DNA of 64,000 nucleotides. It comes from Theropithecus gelada (taxonomy: Eukaryota; Chordata; Mammalia; Primates; Cercopithecidae). Positions within the stretch are counted from its first letter, which is position 1; each line of letters starts with the position of its first letter. The translations under genes and the position numbers were made by a program. The notes beneath the pieces are model-generated. The model did not search any database and had not been told where the DNA came from. It was given only the letters and a program-made list of their open reading frames with translations. The DNA lies in NCBI RefSeq assembly GCF_003255815.1, contig NC_037670.1, forward strand, positions 53,345,171-53,409,170, in the 5' to 3' direction. Below, piece by piece: positions 34,311-46,111 of the stretch.

Positions 34311-35529
34311 TGTTTTAAAGTGTAGATCTTATTTTTATTTGGGAACGGTGACACCAACAGATCAGGAGACAAATGGCATTGGAAAGACGGCTTGTTGCTG
34401 ACAGGTCCCAAGGGGAGGGGGCATGGCATGCCACGCAGGGCCACGTGTGGAAGCACCGGGTTGGTGAGGAGGCAGAGGAGGAGGGGACTGTGGCAGGAGC
34501 CTCTGCTGTGGCTTCCGAGGGAAGGGCCAGGCCAGGCAAGGTTAGGACTGGCTGGTGTCAGTCTCAGCGGGCTCCGGAGCTGGAGGCTGTTCCTGCTGTT
34601 GGATGCCCAGCCCCAGTGATAGGACAGGGGCACGGAGCCCTGAGTGTGAGCACTCGCAGAGGAGGAGGTGGGACTGGGCTCTGGTTACAAAAGGTACCCT
34701 CCAGGTGAGCTGCTTGCTGTCTCCAGGAACTGGCTCACCCTGGGAGGGCCATGTCTCCAGGGCCAGCCAGGCCCAGGTGTGCCACGTCCAGTGGAAGTGG
34801 TGGCTAATGCACCGTGGGCAGGGCCGAGCGGGCACAGAGAGGGGCGTGTGTGAGCGGGATGTGATGGGAGATGGCCCAAGGGGAGCCGCAGCTGGTGGGA
34901 AAGGCCGTGCTTGGGGGCTGGCTGGCTTTTGTCTAAAATCACCCCTAAGAAACCACAGCTGCTGGTCACCGAGCTCACTAGCATGTGCCAGAGTGTCCGG
35001 GGCTGACCTCGTCCCATTGGGGGCTCTTGACAACCCTTTAGGGTGACCATTGTGGTCCTCACTATGTGGACAAGAAGTCTGAGGAGCTCAGTGTCTCTCG
35101 GACATGGGCCCAGCCAGGCCTTATGCCCCAGAGCTTTTGGCCGAGGAGCCGCTGCTTCCTGGGCAACGGAGCAGAAGTCCTCACCAGCCTTTCAGGAATT
35201 TAGAAGTATTAGCAGGGAATCACCCAGTGTGTGGCGCAGGGAGCATCGACATCCCTGTTTCCCCTTGAGAGGGGTCGGATCTGATGGGAGAGAGGGATAG
35301 CTGCAGATGGGGAGGTTGCAGGGCTCAGCTCAGACAGGGCCCGGGGCTCCCAGGGCAGGGGCCATGTGGCGGGGAGATGGCTTCCAGGAGAAGGGCTTTA
35401 TGGAGGAGCTGGTTCCTTCAGGGCATAGGGTCGGGTGGGAAGACTGTTTTCAGGGGACACGCTTGGGAGATGTGAACAAACTAGTCAGAATACAGAGAGC
35501 GCAGGGGAGCTAAGGCAGGCACCAGGCAC

Positions 35530-35842
35530 TGTGGACTGAGTGTACCCCCGATTCCTGTGCTAAAATCCTCACCCCCAAGGCGAGGGTGTCAGCTGGCCTT
35601 TAGGAAGGGATGGGGTCATGGGGTGGGGCCCTCACCAATAGGATGAGTGCCCCTCTCCTTCCACGACATGAGGACACAGGGGCACTTGGCCGTCCCCAAG
35701 CTGGAAGGGAATCCTCACCAGGACCCGCCCAGGCTGGCCCCCTGGTCCCTTCAGTCCCAGCGCTGTGAGGAAATGAACTCCCATTGCTTGTAAGCCACCT
35801 AGTCTGTGGCAGGTCATTACAGCAGCCGGACCCACTACAACA
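35530..35842 (+). mobile_element. MLT1/MST-type LTR (ERVL-MaLR)
   Basis: The sense phrases tgtggactgagtgtaccccc, ggggccctcaccaatagg, catgaggacacaggggc, tgtaagccacctagtctgtgg and attacagcagccggacc follow the MLT1 LTR pattern. Confidence 0.75.
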
Positions 35843-36240
35843 GTGGGGATGGTGGGTTAGGAAGGCACCAGGCACCCCTGGGCCTGGAGAGGGAGGCTGG
35901 ACCACTCAGCATAGCAAGAGTCATGAATTGGAGTCAGGTGAGACGGATGAGTGGGGGCCTGTGAGTTAACAGGGGGCCCAGACTCATCTCCTGCCCCTCC
36001 TTCCCTGTGGCTGTGAGCCCCAAGGCCCAGAGCACCCTGAGGCCTGCCCTAGGTGGAACCCTGTGGGGTGCGTGACGTGGGGAGGGAGGCCTACGCGGAG
36101 GTGCACATATGGGTCTCCTCTCCGCACTGCTGTCCTCTCCGCACTGCTGGCCAGAGAAGCCACCTTGCCTGGGCCCTGAAAACCAACAGTTGGGCAGCCC
36201 TGACCCTTTGGTTTGTTTTAAGATAGTAAAGACACTGGCT

Positions 36241-36521
36241 TTTTTTTTGAGACGGAGTCTCGCTCTGTTGCCCAGGCTGGAGTGCAATGGTGCGATCTCG
36301 GCTTACTGCAACCTCTGCCTCCCGGGTTCAAGCAATTCACCTATCTCCGCCTCCCGGGTAGCTGGGATTACAGGCATGCGCCTGGCTAATTTTGTATTTT
36401 TAGTAGAGACAGAGTTGCTCCATGTTGGTCAGGATGGTCTCGAACTCCCGACCTCAGGTGATCCTCCTGCCTCGGCCTCCCAAAATGCTAGGATTACAGG
36501 CATGAGGCACTGTGCCCGGCC
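36241..36521 (-). mobile_element. Alu, antisense
   Basis: The element runs from ttttttttgagacggagtctc to gaggcactgtgcccggcc, with a short deletion around the catgcgcctggc segment. Confidence 0.95.
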
Positions 36522-38618
36522 AACACTTGCATTTTTAAAAACTCACTGATCTATGAAAATAGTTCAAGCAAGAGGGTGGGAGCTTCTAAATCAGGGTCCT
36601 ACCACTGAAATCAAGCAAATGTAAGAGAGACTGTGGAGGAGACCCCGCCACGTGCAGGAGGGGGTGGGGGACAGAAGGAGCACTGACCCTCGATGACAGA
36701 GGACGATGATGTCGTGACCAGAAATAGGGCTTTCCATAGGCGGGGCCCATCATAGGAGGAAGACCACGATTCTGGGGTGAGGCTGCCACATGTGAGCTGC
36801 TGGAGCTCAGAAGCATCTGCCTGTGGTCGGTAGGAAGGAGCTCCTGCACCCAGGTCTCTGTCTCCTTGTGGAGGGACAGGAAGGGCCCCAGGAAGGAGGC
36901 CTTGCAAGAGAGAGGAAAAAGGAGTCAAGGAGAGGCTCTGGAGGGTCTTCATTTGGGGTTGCTGGGGCAGAAAAGGGGCCAGATGGGGAGTGGGGGGAGA
37001 GTGAGGGAGCCGGCACCCCGGGAGCCCAAAGCTCAGGATCGGGGGACAAAACTCTGTCACTCCATAGCCCTTCTGCCTCTGAAGATCGAAAGGATATTAA
37101 ACAGTAAAGACAAAACCATGACAACCTGGAAAGACAGAAGTCCCAAGGGAAGGGCTGGGAATCCGGAGCTGGGCTCGTTCAAAGCCTGAAGTCTCCTTAG
37201 GAGCTAAAATAAATGCAGCACAGCGTCGAGTCCCCTGCCGGCTCATCAGGTGTGCAAACTCTGCAGTTTGTTTGGGGGAACTGGCCTCTGGGCCTTACTG
37301 GGCCTTCCTGGTTTCCTGTGCCTTTGCCAGAAGCTCCCATCTGTCCCTCCCTCCGCAGGGGCCCTCCAACCGCCTCCTCTCGGGAGGCTCCGTCTGGCTG
37401 TGGTAGGCGCAGGGAGCAGCCCTCAGAAGGAGGGGTACTCGGTGTCTGTGGAAGTTGCTAGACGTGCAAGTTTTCCTGCTGACACCAGAGTTTCAGCCGG
37501 GCAGGGTGTGCCTGGCTTGGCAGGTTTCCATGGAAGGGGTTCTGGAGCGTCTTTTTCTCCTCCTCTTAGCTCTGGATGGAGGGGGGCCACCTCCTCGCGT
37601 CCCTCCTCCCCTCCCCACATGCAGCTGCACCTTGTCTGCTTCCTCTCCATGTGCAAAATTACCTTCGGGATGAGGTTAATGACTGTCCTCTGAGCAGCCA
37701 TTGACCCTGGCCTCTGGAGTGCTGAGCTCATCGTGGCCACCACAGCCTCCCAGTGGGGGTGTTCCTGGTCCTGCCTAGCCCACCAATTTCCACCAGTTTT
37801 CCCAGGGGCCGGACCTCGTGTGCACAAACAGGCCCAGCCTCCTGGCCCACTGGCACCAAACCCCGGCCAGACCTGGGAGTGGGCAAGCCGGGGGTGCGTG
37901 GCAGGCGGCAGCATCCCCGTGGGTATAATGGACAGACAGCACCCCTAATGGGCCTGAAGGACTGCCCCTGCCAGGTGGCATTTGAAATAGATGCCATTTC
38001 TGCCTTTGTCCTAAGTCTCGTAAAGCGCTGTTTATTAGCCTTAAAAAAAGTTAAAAAACAAAGCCCTTCAAAATCCCAGCTTCCCCACAGAGCTTTGATT
38101 TGTTCTATCTTTAAGGAATTCTGCCTCCCTCTACATCAGCACATTGTTGGTGAGCACCCAGTTGCTTCTAGAACACTCTGTCTTGGCCTTGAAATCTAAC
38201 TGGAGAGCCAGAGGAGCCCAGCCAGGGTTAAAGAACTCCTGTCTCTCAAAAAAAAGAGTCCTCATCTCTTCAGACAAAAATGTTAACCTTTTATTATAGA
38301 AATTTCAGTTTATCCCCTAGAGGTCACTAAGTAAAGTTACATTTTTGATGATCATTTGTTTTGGAGCTCCGCGTAAAGCAACCCATTTTTCAGTACTGAT
38401 TTTTAAATCATTTGCATGTTCATTTGTAAATTCGTTCATGTGTTAAACAAACACCAAGTTGAGACTTGACCTTGGAAGAGATGCTGGAGGTGCAGGGATG
38501 GGTGAGACCCTGGCCTTGCCTCAGGGCGAGTCCACAAGCAGCCAGAAGTGATGACACAGCATGGTGAGAGGACTCAGAGGCCTAGGAGAAGGAGTCAGTG
38601 CCGTGGGGATGGTGCACT

Positions 38619-38842
38619 CCAGCAGGGCTTGCCACACTTCTTCTGTAAGGGTCCCAATAGTAAATACTTTAGGCTTTCCAGGTCAGATGTTCTCTGTTAC
38701 AGCTCTGCAGTTCTGCTGCAAAAGCGTGAAAGTAGCTATCAGCCACACAAACCAGTGACTGTGGCTGTGTTCCAATAAAACTTTATTTACAAAAACAGGA
38801 AGTGGGCCAGATTCGGCCCCTGGGCCAGAATTTGCTAACTGC
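38619..38842 (+). mobile_element. hAT-Charlie DNA transposon fossil
   Basis: The phrases cttctgtaagggtcccaatag, taaatactttaggctttccagg, gttccaataaaactttattt and gggccagattcggcccctgg belong to a non-autonomous hAT-Charlie family. The exact MER name is not settled. No transposase sequence is present. Confidence 0.8.
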
Positions 38843-38860
38843 AGTACTAGAGCCCTGCTT

Positions 38861-39152
38861 GTTTGTGTTTGAAATGGGGTCTCCCTCTGTGGCCCATGGT
38901 GGAGTACAGTTGCATAATCACCACTCACTGCAGACTAGACCCTCCGAGCTCCAGCGATCCTCCTGCCTCAGCCTCCAGAGTAGCTGGGACTACAGGCATG
39001 CACCACCACACCTACCTAGTTTTTGTATTTTTTATAGAGATGGAGTCTCATCATGTTGCCCAGGCTGGTCTCGAACTCCTGGACTCAAGCAAACCTCCCA
39101 CTTTGGCCTCCTGAAGTGCTGGGATTATAGACATGAGCCACTGAACCTGGCC
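38861..39152 (-). mobile_element. Alu, antisense, old
   Basis: The element runs from gtttgaaatggggtctccctc to gagccactgaacctggcc. The flanks ctagagccctgctt and ctagagcctgcttt are the target duplication. It sits against the hAT fossil. Confidence 0.95.
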
Positions 39153-39482
39153 TAGAGCCTGCTTTAATATACCTGCTAGGGGCCATCTCATTAAGGAAGG
39201 TAATTGTGTTTGACTTACTGTGTGTTAATTTGGCCCAGACCCTGTGAAGTTAGATGCTACCTTGTAGAAGATTATAAGTTGCAAAGCCAGAGGTCGCGGT
39301 TATATTGCTCTCATAGCCGGTTTAATGTCTGACTTTTTGATCTTATTGAGCATTGTTTCTTTCATTCACGCTACATACTTTGACATATATTCCCCTCCGA
39401 ACCAGTTTTACCATCCCACTAGTTCCTCATTAATGAGCGAAATAAATCTTTGACACACACTATGTACTCGTATGAGAATTTG

Positions 39483-39727
39483 TATTTATTTATTTTTGAG
39501 GCAGGGTCTCGCTCTGTCATCCAGGCTGGAGTGCAGTGGTGTGATCATAGCTACTGCAGCCTTGACGTCCTGGGCTCTAATGATCCTCCTGCATCATCCT
39601 CCTGAGTAGCTGGAGCCATGCCTGGCTAATTTTTTTTTTAAATTATTTTGTAGAGATGGAGTCTCCCTCTGTTGCCCAGGCTGATTTTGAGCTCCCAAGC
39701 TCAAGAGATCCTCCTGCCATGTCTCCC
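39483..39727 (-). mobile_element. Alu, antisense, old, 5'-truncated
   Basis: The element runs from tttttgaggcagggtctcgc to cctcctgccatgtctccc. An internal deletion affects the middle. It is the first of three Alus in a row. Confidence 0.93.
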
Positions 39728-39737
39728 AGGAGTTGTG

Positions 39738-39740
39738 TTT

Positions 39741-39783
<43 letters not shown>

Positions 39784-39784
39784 T
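39738..39784. repeat. (ATTT)n microsatellite
   Basis: About 11 ATTT units form the tail of the second stacked Alu. Confidence 0.97.
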
Positions 39785-40072
39785 TCTTTTGAGATGGAGT
39801 CTCACTCTGTCACCCAGGCTGGAGTGGAGTGGCGCAATCTCAGCTCACAGCAACCTCCACCTCCCAAGTTCAAGCGATTCTCCTGCCTCAGCCTCCCAAG
39901 TAGCTGGGATTACGGGCACGTGCCACCATGCCCAGCTAATTTTTGTATTTTTAGCAGAGACGGGGTTTCACCATGTTAGCCAGGCTGGTCTTGAACTCCT
40001 GACCTCAGGTGATCCACTTGCCTTGGTCTCCCAAAGTGCTGGGATTACAGGTGTCAGCCACCATGCCTGGCC
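39785..40072 (-). mobile_element. Alu, antisense, second of three
   Basis: The element runs from cttttgagatggagtctcac to cagccaccatgcctggcc. It is bounded by aggagttgtgttttta on the left and aggagttatgttttt on the right. Confidence 0.96.
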
Positions 40073-40083
40073 AGGAGTTATGT

Positions 40084-40387
40084 TTTTTTGTTTTTTGTGT
40101 GTTTGTCTTAGATGGACTCTCACTCTGTCACCAGGTTGGAGTGCAGCGGCGTGATCTCAGCTCACTGCAACCTCCACCCTCCTGGTTCAAGCGATTCTCC
40201 TGCCTCAGCCTCCCGAGTAACTGGGACTACAGGCACGTGTCACCACACCCAGTCAATTTTTGCATGTTTAGTAGAGATGGGGTTTCACCATGCTGGCCAG
40301 GCTGGTCTCGGTCTTGTGACCTGGTGATCCACCCACCTCAGCCTCCGAAAGTGCTGGGATTACAGGCATGAGCCACCACTCCTGGCC
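40084..40387 (-). mobile_element. Alu, antisense, third of three
   Basis: The element runs from tttttgttttttgtgtgtttg and agatggactctcactctgtc to gagccaccactcctggcc. It is followed by gggagttgtgttttta, a third copy of the same target. Confidence 0.96.
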
Positions 40388-41075
40388 TGGGAGTTGTGTT
40401 TTTAAATGAATGGTTTGACAATGATGATCCGCACTGTGCCGGGGATACATTGAAGAGACTATGGGAGCACAGAATTAGGACATAGATTCTGGCAGCCTAG
40501 CGGGAGCAGTGAGAGGCTGAGAGGGATGCTGCCCTGAGGCTTCCCAAAGGCCGGATGCTCTCCAGATTCCAAAGGAGTCAGCCAGTTGCAGAGAGGAGGG
40601 GTGGAAGGAGCAGACACACTCTGAGAGGGGGAAGAGCAGTGCAGGGGGACAGGTGTTGGAGACTGTGTGATGCCTCCAGGTAATGACAAACTGCGGCTGC
40701 AGGAGGAAGTGCACGCAGAGCCTAATGGAGCCATGTGGCGCCTGCCTGGGTTCACCAATCATTTGGCACCTGTTCCAATCAACATCTTTCAAAAAGGGAG
40801 ACCAGGCACTGGGCAGGAAGGGCAGGGGAGTTTGACCTTGGCTGCCACCTTCAATGGTCTGCCCTTGTCCCAATCCGTTGATCCCGGCCCCGAAACCGTT
40901 TTATGCTCAGCAAAACAACAGCCCTGTAGATAACCAGACACTCACTGCTCAGAAGGCAGGTGAAGGGAGTCACTTCATGGAGAACAGCCCCAGGGCCTCG
41001 GAAAGGCCTCCCTCCTCAGGCCCTCCCTGCGGGAAAGGATGAAGTGGAGATTGGCCGCCCCACTGGCCCCCGTTT

Positions 41076-41113
41076 CTTATTTATTTACTTATTTATTTTT
41101 ATTATTATTGTTA
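41076..41113. repeat. (TTTA)n/(TTA)n run
   Basis: TTTA and TTA units form the tail of the adjoining antisense Alu. Confidence 0.9.
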
Positions 41114-41410
41114 TTTTTTTTTTTTTTTGAGATGGAGTCTCGCTCTGTCACCCAGGCTGGAATACAGTGGCGTGATCTCAGCTCACTGCAAGCTCTGCCT
41201 CCCATGTTCACGCCATTCTCCTGCCTCAGCCTCCTGAGTGGCTGGGGCTACAGGCGCCCGCCACCACGCCTGGCTAATTGTTTTGTATTTTTAATAGAGA
41301 TAGGGTTTCACTGTGTTAGCCAGGATGGTCTCGATCTCCTGACCTTGTGATCCACCTGCCTCGGCTTCCTAAAGTGCCGGGATTACAGGCGCGAGACACC
41401 CACCCCGGGC
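41114..41410 (-). mobile_element. AluY-like, antisense
   Basis: The element runs from a T-tract and gagatggagtctcgctctgtc to gcgcgagacacccaccccgggcc. The phrases aagctctgcctcccatgttc and ggatggtctcgatctcctgacc are AluY-like. Confidence 0.95.
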
Positions 41411-42659
41411 CGGCCGGGTTGCTGACCGTTCAGTGGTTTCCCAGCATCTCTGCAGAGGGAGCCGCAGGCCCAGCGTTCTCAGAAAAACCTGATGAGCCTG
41501 GCTGCCTCTGGCTGTGCTTTCCCCCACTCTCCTGCTCTCTCAACGCGCGCTTGCCTTTCTCTCCCGGGCAGCCTCCCAGGCCTTACTGGTTCTCTTTTGT
41601 TCCTCTTTGTCATGGGGGTGGAACAGCCCTGAATCCCGGAACCACTGCCCTGACCGCCACGGACCCCACAGCAGCCCTTGTGGCTGAGAGCGTGCCCTGA
41701 GTGCCCAGTGCCTGAACCGGATCGGGGAGCCCACAGGGTCAGGAAGCCCCCAGGCCTCAGGTGACTGCTTCTGGGGCCAGGAAAGTAACCAGACAGACTG
41801 AATCCATACATGCCGAGCATCCAGGCCAGAGGAGGGCAGGGAGCTCTAGGCAGCGCCCCCACCCAGGACCCCAGCGTTCCTCCGTCTTGTTGATTTCTCC
41901 CTCAGGCAGCCCAAAACACACATCCAGGGTGGGCAGGGTGGGGCTGCAGGGGCAGACCAGAGGAAGGAGACTTGGAGTCGCTTAGCGAAGGTGAATGAGC
42001 ATCCGTGGTGCAGCTTGGGGTCTTGGAGAGTAAGTTGAACCTACCAGGTGTCTGTTTCCCCCGACACATGCACAGACCAGGCAAGGACCTGGAAGGCAGG
42101 AGGCTGCCAGGCAAAGCGCCCACCGGTCACTTGGTACCGTGAGCTACGCATGTGAGTGACGTGCACCCTGACTGCTGGCTCTTCCCTTAGCGCTTACACG
42201 TCATTGAGTGATAAATAAAAGGTCCTGAATGGACCGTCTGAAATTTTTAAGTCATCCCTTTTTCTTCCTTTCTTCCTTTTTTTTAAAAAATAAAAACAAA
42301 AACAAAAAACTTTCTATGAAATCTCCCAGTGCTTTGGTTTAATCCCCAGAGGACTGGTTTCCCTAAGAGGAGCCCACCTAAGTCACCGAGAACTCTAAAA
42401 CCGCTAAACCAGGCCACGGGGCCCGCATTCAACAGGGAAGCACTTTGCACCCAGTAAAATCTAACTGAAAAAATGCGGGGCTTGGTCCTCCCCACTCCCC
42501 AGTATCTGGTCCCAGCCCGCCCACGACCCCCATCTCCTCCCCTGAGACACTGCCTAGGCAGCCGGGGGCCTCCCACGGAAGCCTGAGCAGCTGTCTTGCT
42601 TGCCCTTCCCTCTGTGCTGTGGTGCGTGTTCTTTACCTGGAGGCCTGTAAGGTGTTGTG

Positions 42660-42770
42660 AGCTGTGCTGATCTTGCGACAAACACTCGGTGACCTTGAAT
42701 GAGTCACTCATTTCTGGACCTCGGCTTCTTTCAGCATAGCATGGGCTGGAATAATGTCCTCCAGCTTCCT
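42660..42770 (+). repeat. MIR SINE fragment
   Basis: The phrases cggtgaccttgaatgagtcac and ctggacctcggcttctttcag are sense MIR-like. A TGAGTCA (AP-1 type) heptamer occurs inside. Confidence 0.5.
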
Positions 42771-42825
42771 AGCTTATGGGTGGACCCATTCATGCATCAG
42801 TCACACAGATAAATATTGCACGGCC

Positions 42826-43125
42826 TCGCTGGGCGCGGCAGCTCACGCCTGTAATCCCAGCACTTTGGGAAGCTGAGGCAGGTGAATCACGAGGTCAAGA
42901 GATCGAGAGCATCCTGGCTAACACGGTGAATCCCCATCTCTACTAAAAATACAAAAAATTAGCTGGGCGTGGTGGCGGGCGCCTGTAGTCCCAGCTACTT
43001 GGGAGGCTGAGGCAGGAGAATAGCATGAGCGGCAGAGCTTGCAGTGAACTGAGATCATGCCACTGCACTCCAGCCTGGGCGACAGAGCAAGACTACGTCT
43101 CAAAAAAAAAAAAAAAAAAAAAAAA
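42826..43125 (+). mobile_element. AluY-like, sense
   Basis: The element runs from gctgggcgcggcagctcacgc to a long A-tail. The flanks atattgcacggcc and ttattgcatggcc are its target duplication. It has ggcgtggtgg and so lacks the monkey-type AluYR changes. Confidence 0.96.
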
Positions 43126-43699
43126 TTATTGCATGGCCCCTCTCCACTGCACACTGTGCTGGGGCCAGAGCTTTCAAGCCGACTTGAGTGAGCTACCCTG
43201 AGATCCCCGGATCCTGAAGTTATTCTCTTTTTTCCCATTAGGATTGGATGGCTCCAATGTCAGCATTCTGCCCCTGGGTCCCTTCCCTCTTCACGGACGC
43301 GATGGAGGGAGGCAGTTGCCATGGTGCCATGGGCCCTGACAGGGCATAGGGAGGCCTCAGTCCTGTCTGACTCAAGAGCTAGTCCAGCCCCAGGTTTGCC
43401 TAGACCCTTCCCTTCTCTGAGATGGGTGTTCTGTGGAACCTTAATCTATCCACCTAACTCTTGTTTTCTGTGTCTCTGAAGTGAGGATTGGAGGGTTTCG
43501 ATGGCTACCCCCAGTGCTGAGAACTGGTTCACTTTGGTGCCAGGGGACTTGCCCCCTTCGCCTCTAGCTGTGCCAGCTACACAGTCTTTTCCTAATGGCA
43601 CAGCCCTGTGCTTTTGCCGACTTCGGGGCTGTTCATTATGTACGCTGGTCTCCAGCTCATTCTCTAGCAAATGTTTTTGGCCCGTCATTCTACACTTCA

Positions 43700-44295
43700 T
43701 TTTACTGTTTCTTTTTTTAATTGAGGTGAAATTCACCTCATGTAAAATTAACCATGTTAAAGAGTACCATTCACAACTCAATAGATTCCCAGTGCCATGC
43801 AACCACCACATCTGTCTAGTTCCAAAACGTCTTTATCACGCCACGAAGAGACCCCACACCCAATAGCAGTCACTTCCCATCCTCTCCTCTCCCCATCCCC
43901 TGGCAACCATCAACCTGCATTCTGTCTCAATGGATTGAAAGATCCTGGACATTTCATCAAATGGAATCGTGCGGTGCGGGGACTTCGGGTCAGGCTTCCT
44001 TCACTTTGCATCCATCATGTTTTGAGATTCGTCCATCTGGTAGCAGGTGTGGGGGCTTTGTTCCTTTCTATGGCTGAATCCTGCTCCATGGTGCAGAGAG
44101 TCCTTTGGTTTATCCACTCAGTGCTGGGCGTTTGCCTTGTTCACGGCTTTGGCTGTTGTGACTGGTGCGCTAGGAGCATGTGCCTGCAGGTATCTGTTAA
44201 GACACCTGTTGTCTGTTCTCTTGGGTCAATGCCTGGGGACAGAGTTGCTGGCTCATGCGGTGACTCTGTGTGTAACTTTTGGAGGAGCCCCTGAC
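43700..44295 (-). repeat. Old L1 (L1M), antisense, about 600 bp
   Basis: Antisense L1M phrases occur in order: ttgaggtgaaattcacctcatg, agcagtcacttcccatcc, cctggcaaccatcaacctgc, gacatttcatcaaatggaatcg, ctatggctgaatcctgctccatgg and gacagagttgctggctcatgcgg. Confidence 0.85.
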
Positions 44296-44870
44296 CGTGT
44301 GGATGTTTTCAGCTGAGAGCACTGAGAGTTTTGCGCTTTGCCTTTCAAGTTCTCTAGGAAGCAGGCCACCAGCACGCCTGCTTACACAGTCTCCTCTGCA
44401 TCCATATCTCCAGTTGACCAAGGTCGTTTTGATTTCTCCTGCCACCCTCCCAAGACTTGGCCACCCGCCAACTTGGTTTCCTCTGCACACTTAGTGAGCA
44501 CGTTTCCTATCCTGTCATTTAAGCCGCTTACGAAGCGTTAAATGCACCAGGCCCCAGGCCGATCCCGCTCCAGCAGCCAGTTTGTCCTGACATGCTCTCC
44601 ATGCTTGCAGCTGGCCTTCTCTGTGTCCCTTTGGGTCCCCCAGAGCCACAGGGTCACACGAGACCAGAGTGTGCTTGTGATGGGGGTGCAGAGATCTCCA
44701 AAGAAGAGCTCCAGGGCTCTCCTGGTGGGTACGAGGCCATGGCTGTCTCCCCTGTGACTCCCTGGCACAGCTTGTGTGGCACCGTCAAGGGTGGAGAGAG
44801 GGACACGGTCAGCTTGGTGCAGCAGTAGAAGTGGCACTGGCACTTCGGTTTCTTAAAAGCACAAGGATGA

Positions 44871-45166
44871 GGCCGGGTGTGGTGGCTCACGCCTGTAATC
44901 CCAACACTCTGGGAGGCCAAGGCAGGCGGATCACGAGGTCACGAGATGGAGACCATCCTGGCTAACACGGTGAAACCCCGTCTCTACTAAAAATACAAAA
45001 AATTAGCTGGGCATGGTGGCGGGCGCCTGTAGTCCCAGCTACTCGGGAGGCTGAGGCAGGAGAATGGCCTGAACCCGGGAGGCAGAACTTGCAGTGAGCT
45101 GAGATCGCACCACTGCACTCCAGCCTGGGCGACAGAGCGAGACTCCGTCTCAAAAAAAAAAAACAA
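44871..45166 (+). mobile_element. AluY-like, sense, full length
   Basis: The element starts ggccgggtgtggtggctcac and ends in a short A-tail. The perfect target duplication cacaaggatga lies at 44860-44870 and 45167-45177. It has ggctcacgcc and gagatcgcaccact, so it is of the common catarrhine type. Confidence 0.97.
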
Positions 45167-46001
45167 CACAAGGATGAGTGCGAGGTGGGGCTCAGGGTCA
45201 GATTAGGGGAAATGGAATGCTACCGAGCAGGCTGATGGTGTGGAGCTCCCAGACAGGGAGTAAAATTAGCACGGGGCAGACCATGGGGCAGGAGCAAAGA
45301 CTTGGGAGAGGCAGAAGCTGGGGAACTTGCAGGGCACCCTGCAGGCATCACCAGCAGACCTGGAAAAGGCGAGTCTCTGTTGAAGGAAGTGGCTCTTCCC
45401 TCATCCGCGCTGCCAGGAGGCAGTTTCTTTAAATCTTAAGGGGACTGGGCCTGCCGGTCTGGCTTCCAGGGCAGAAGCCTCATCCTTCCCTGCCTAAGGA
45501 CCTTCCTTATGCCGTGGGCCAGCAATGGCGTCTGTTTGGTGTGTGGTTGGGGTAGAAGCTGGACCCCCAGCCTGTGCCCACAGTTCTGTCACTGTTCACC
45601 ATGGTCCTGGCCAAGTCTTCCTCTCCAGGCTCTCTCTGAGCCCTCACTTGTCAAAGAGAGGAAGGATGAGATGGCATGGACGGTCCCCTCCATCACTGAT
45701 GGCCTCCAAGTCCTCAGAGGTTTGTTTCCAGGGGTTTCACCCTTTGGGTCCAGTCCTTCTGCGGCCCAGTTCTTGACTGTGAACTTTTAACTAAAACTCA
45801 CCCAGACTTGATGTTGGGCGTAGCAAGAGCCTGTATCTCCAAGGCATGAGAGGGGATTGTGCAGGACTCAACTCATCCCAGGTGTGGGGACGCCTTGCAG
45901 CCCTGCCCAGCTCACTAGGTACCAGCAGGTGCACAAGGTCTACAGGGCAGCCTGAGTCCCTAAGGCACGTCCAGCCTATCTCAGTGTCTCACTCTGCACA
46001 G

Positions 46002-46111
46002 GTGGGAGCTATCGGCGATGAGGAGGAGTGGGTCACCCTCTATGAAGAGGAGAATGAGCCTGATGCCCAGACGCTGGAGATCCCAAACCTCACGCCCTAC
46101 ACTCACTACAG
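46002..46111 (+). CDS. SDK2: SDK2 exon D, middle of FN3 domain 5
   Basis: This 110 bp exon lies between acceptor ...ctctgcacag and donor ag|gtgaga. It enters in phase 0 and leaves in phase 2, splitting an arginine codon. It encodes VGAIGDEEEWVTLYEEEN, then EPDAQTLEIPNLTPYTHY. The segment is strongly acidic, with 11 Asp/Glu in 36 residues. TLEIPNLTPYTHYRF is the E-strand and tyrosine-corner region of FN3-5. GDEEEWVTLYEEEN matches SDK2 and differs clearly from the SDK1 equivalent I remember, which makes this the best paralogue discriminator in the window. The acceptor junction (cacag|gtggga) looks like a donor, so automated predictors could misplace it. The reading frame from exon C fixes the position used here. 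Confidence 0.96.

Larger units (their letters stand above)
14680..46001 (+). other. SDK2: SDK2 intron C-D, 31.3 kb
   Basis: The intron starts gtacgt and ends gcacag. It contains nineteen Alus, nested old L1/LTR blocks (16.6-18.2, 20.8-22.5 and 25.0-26.3 kb), MLT1-type LTRs, a hAT-Charlie fossil, and MIR and L2 copies. Stretches above 300 bp in which I recognise no repeat are 15181-15599, 18796-19605, 26271-26633, 26947-27324, 27491-29363, 29677-30424, 30969-31574, 31713-32394, 32546-33559, 34311-35529, 35843-36240, 36522-38618, 39153-39482, 40404-41075, 41411-42659, 43126-43699, 44296-44870 and 45167-46001. The piece 29990-30660 has the look of a decayed retroelement, but I cannot name it. 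Confidence 0.85.

Noticed and set aside
34542..35046. Overlapping 163-residue frames on both strands in a GC-rich stretch
   Set aside because: GC-rich sequence has few stop codons. There is no recognisable domain, and frames on both strands are equally long.
36109..36549. Open frames reading SLALLPRLECNGAISA and similar, seen at most antisense Alus
   Set aside because: This is the standard translation of antisense Alu sequence and recurs at nearly every such Alu in the window.
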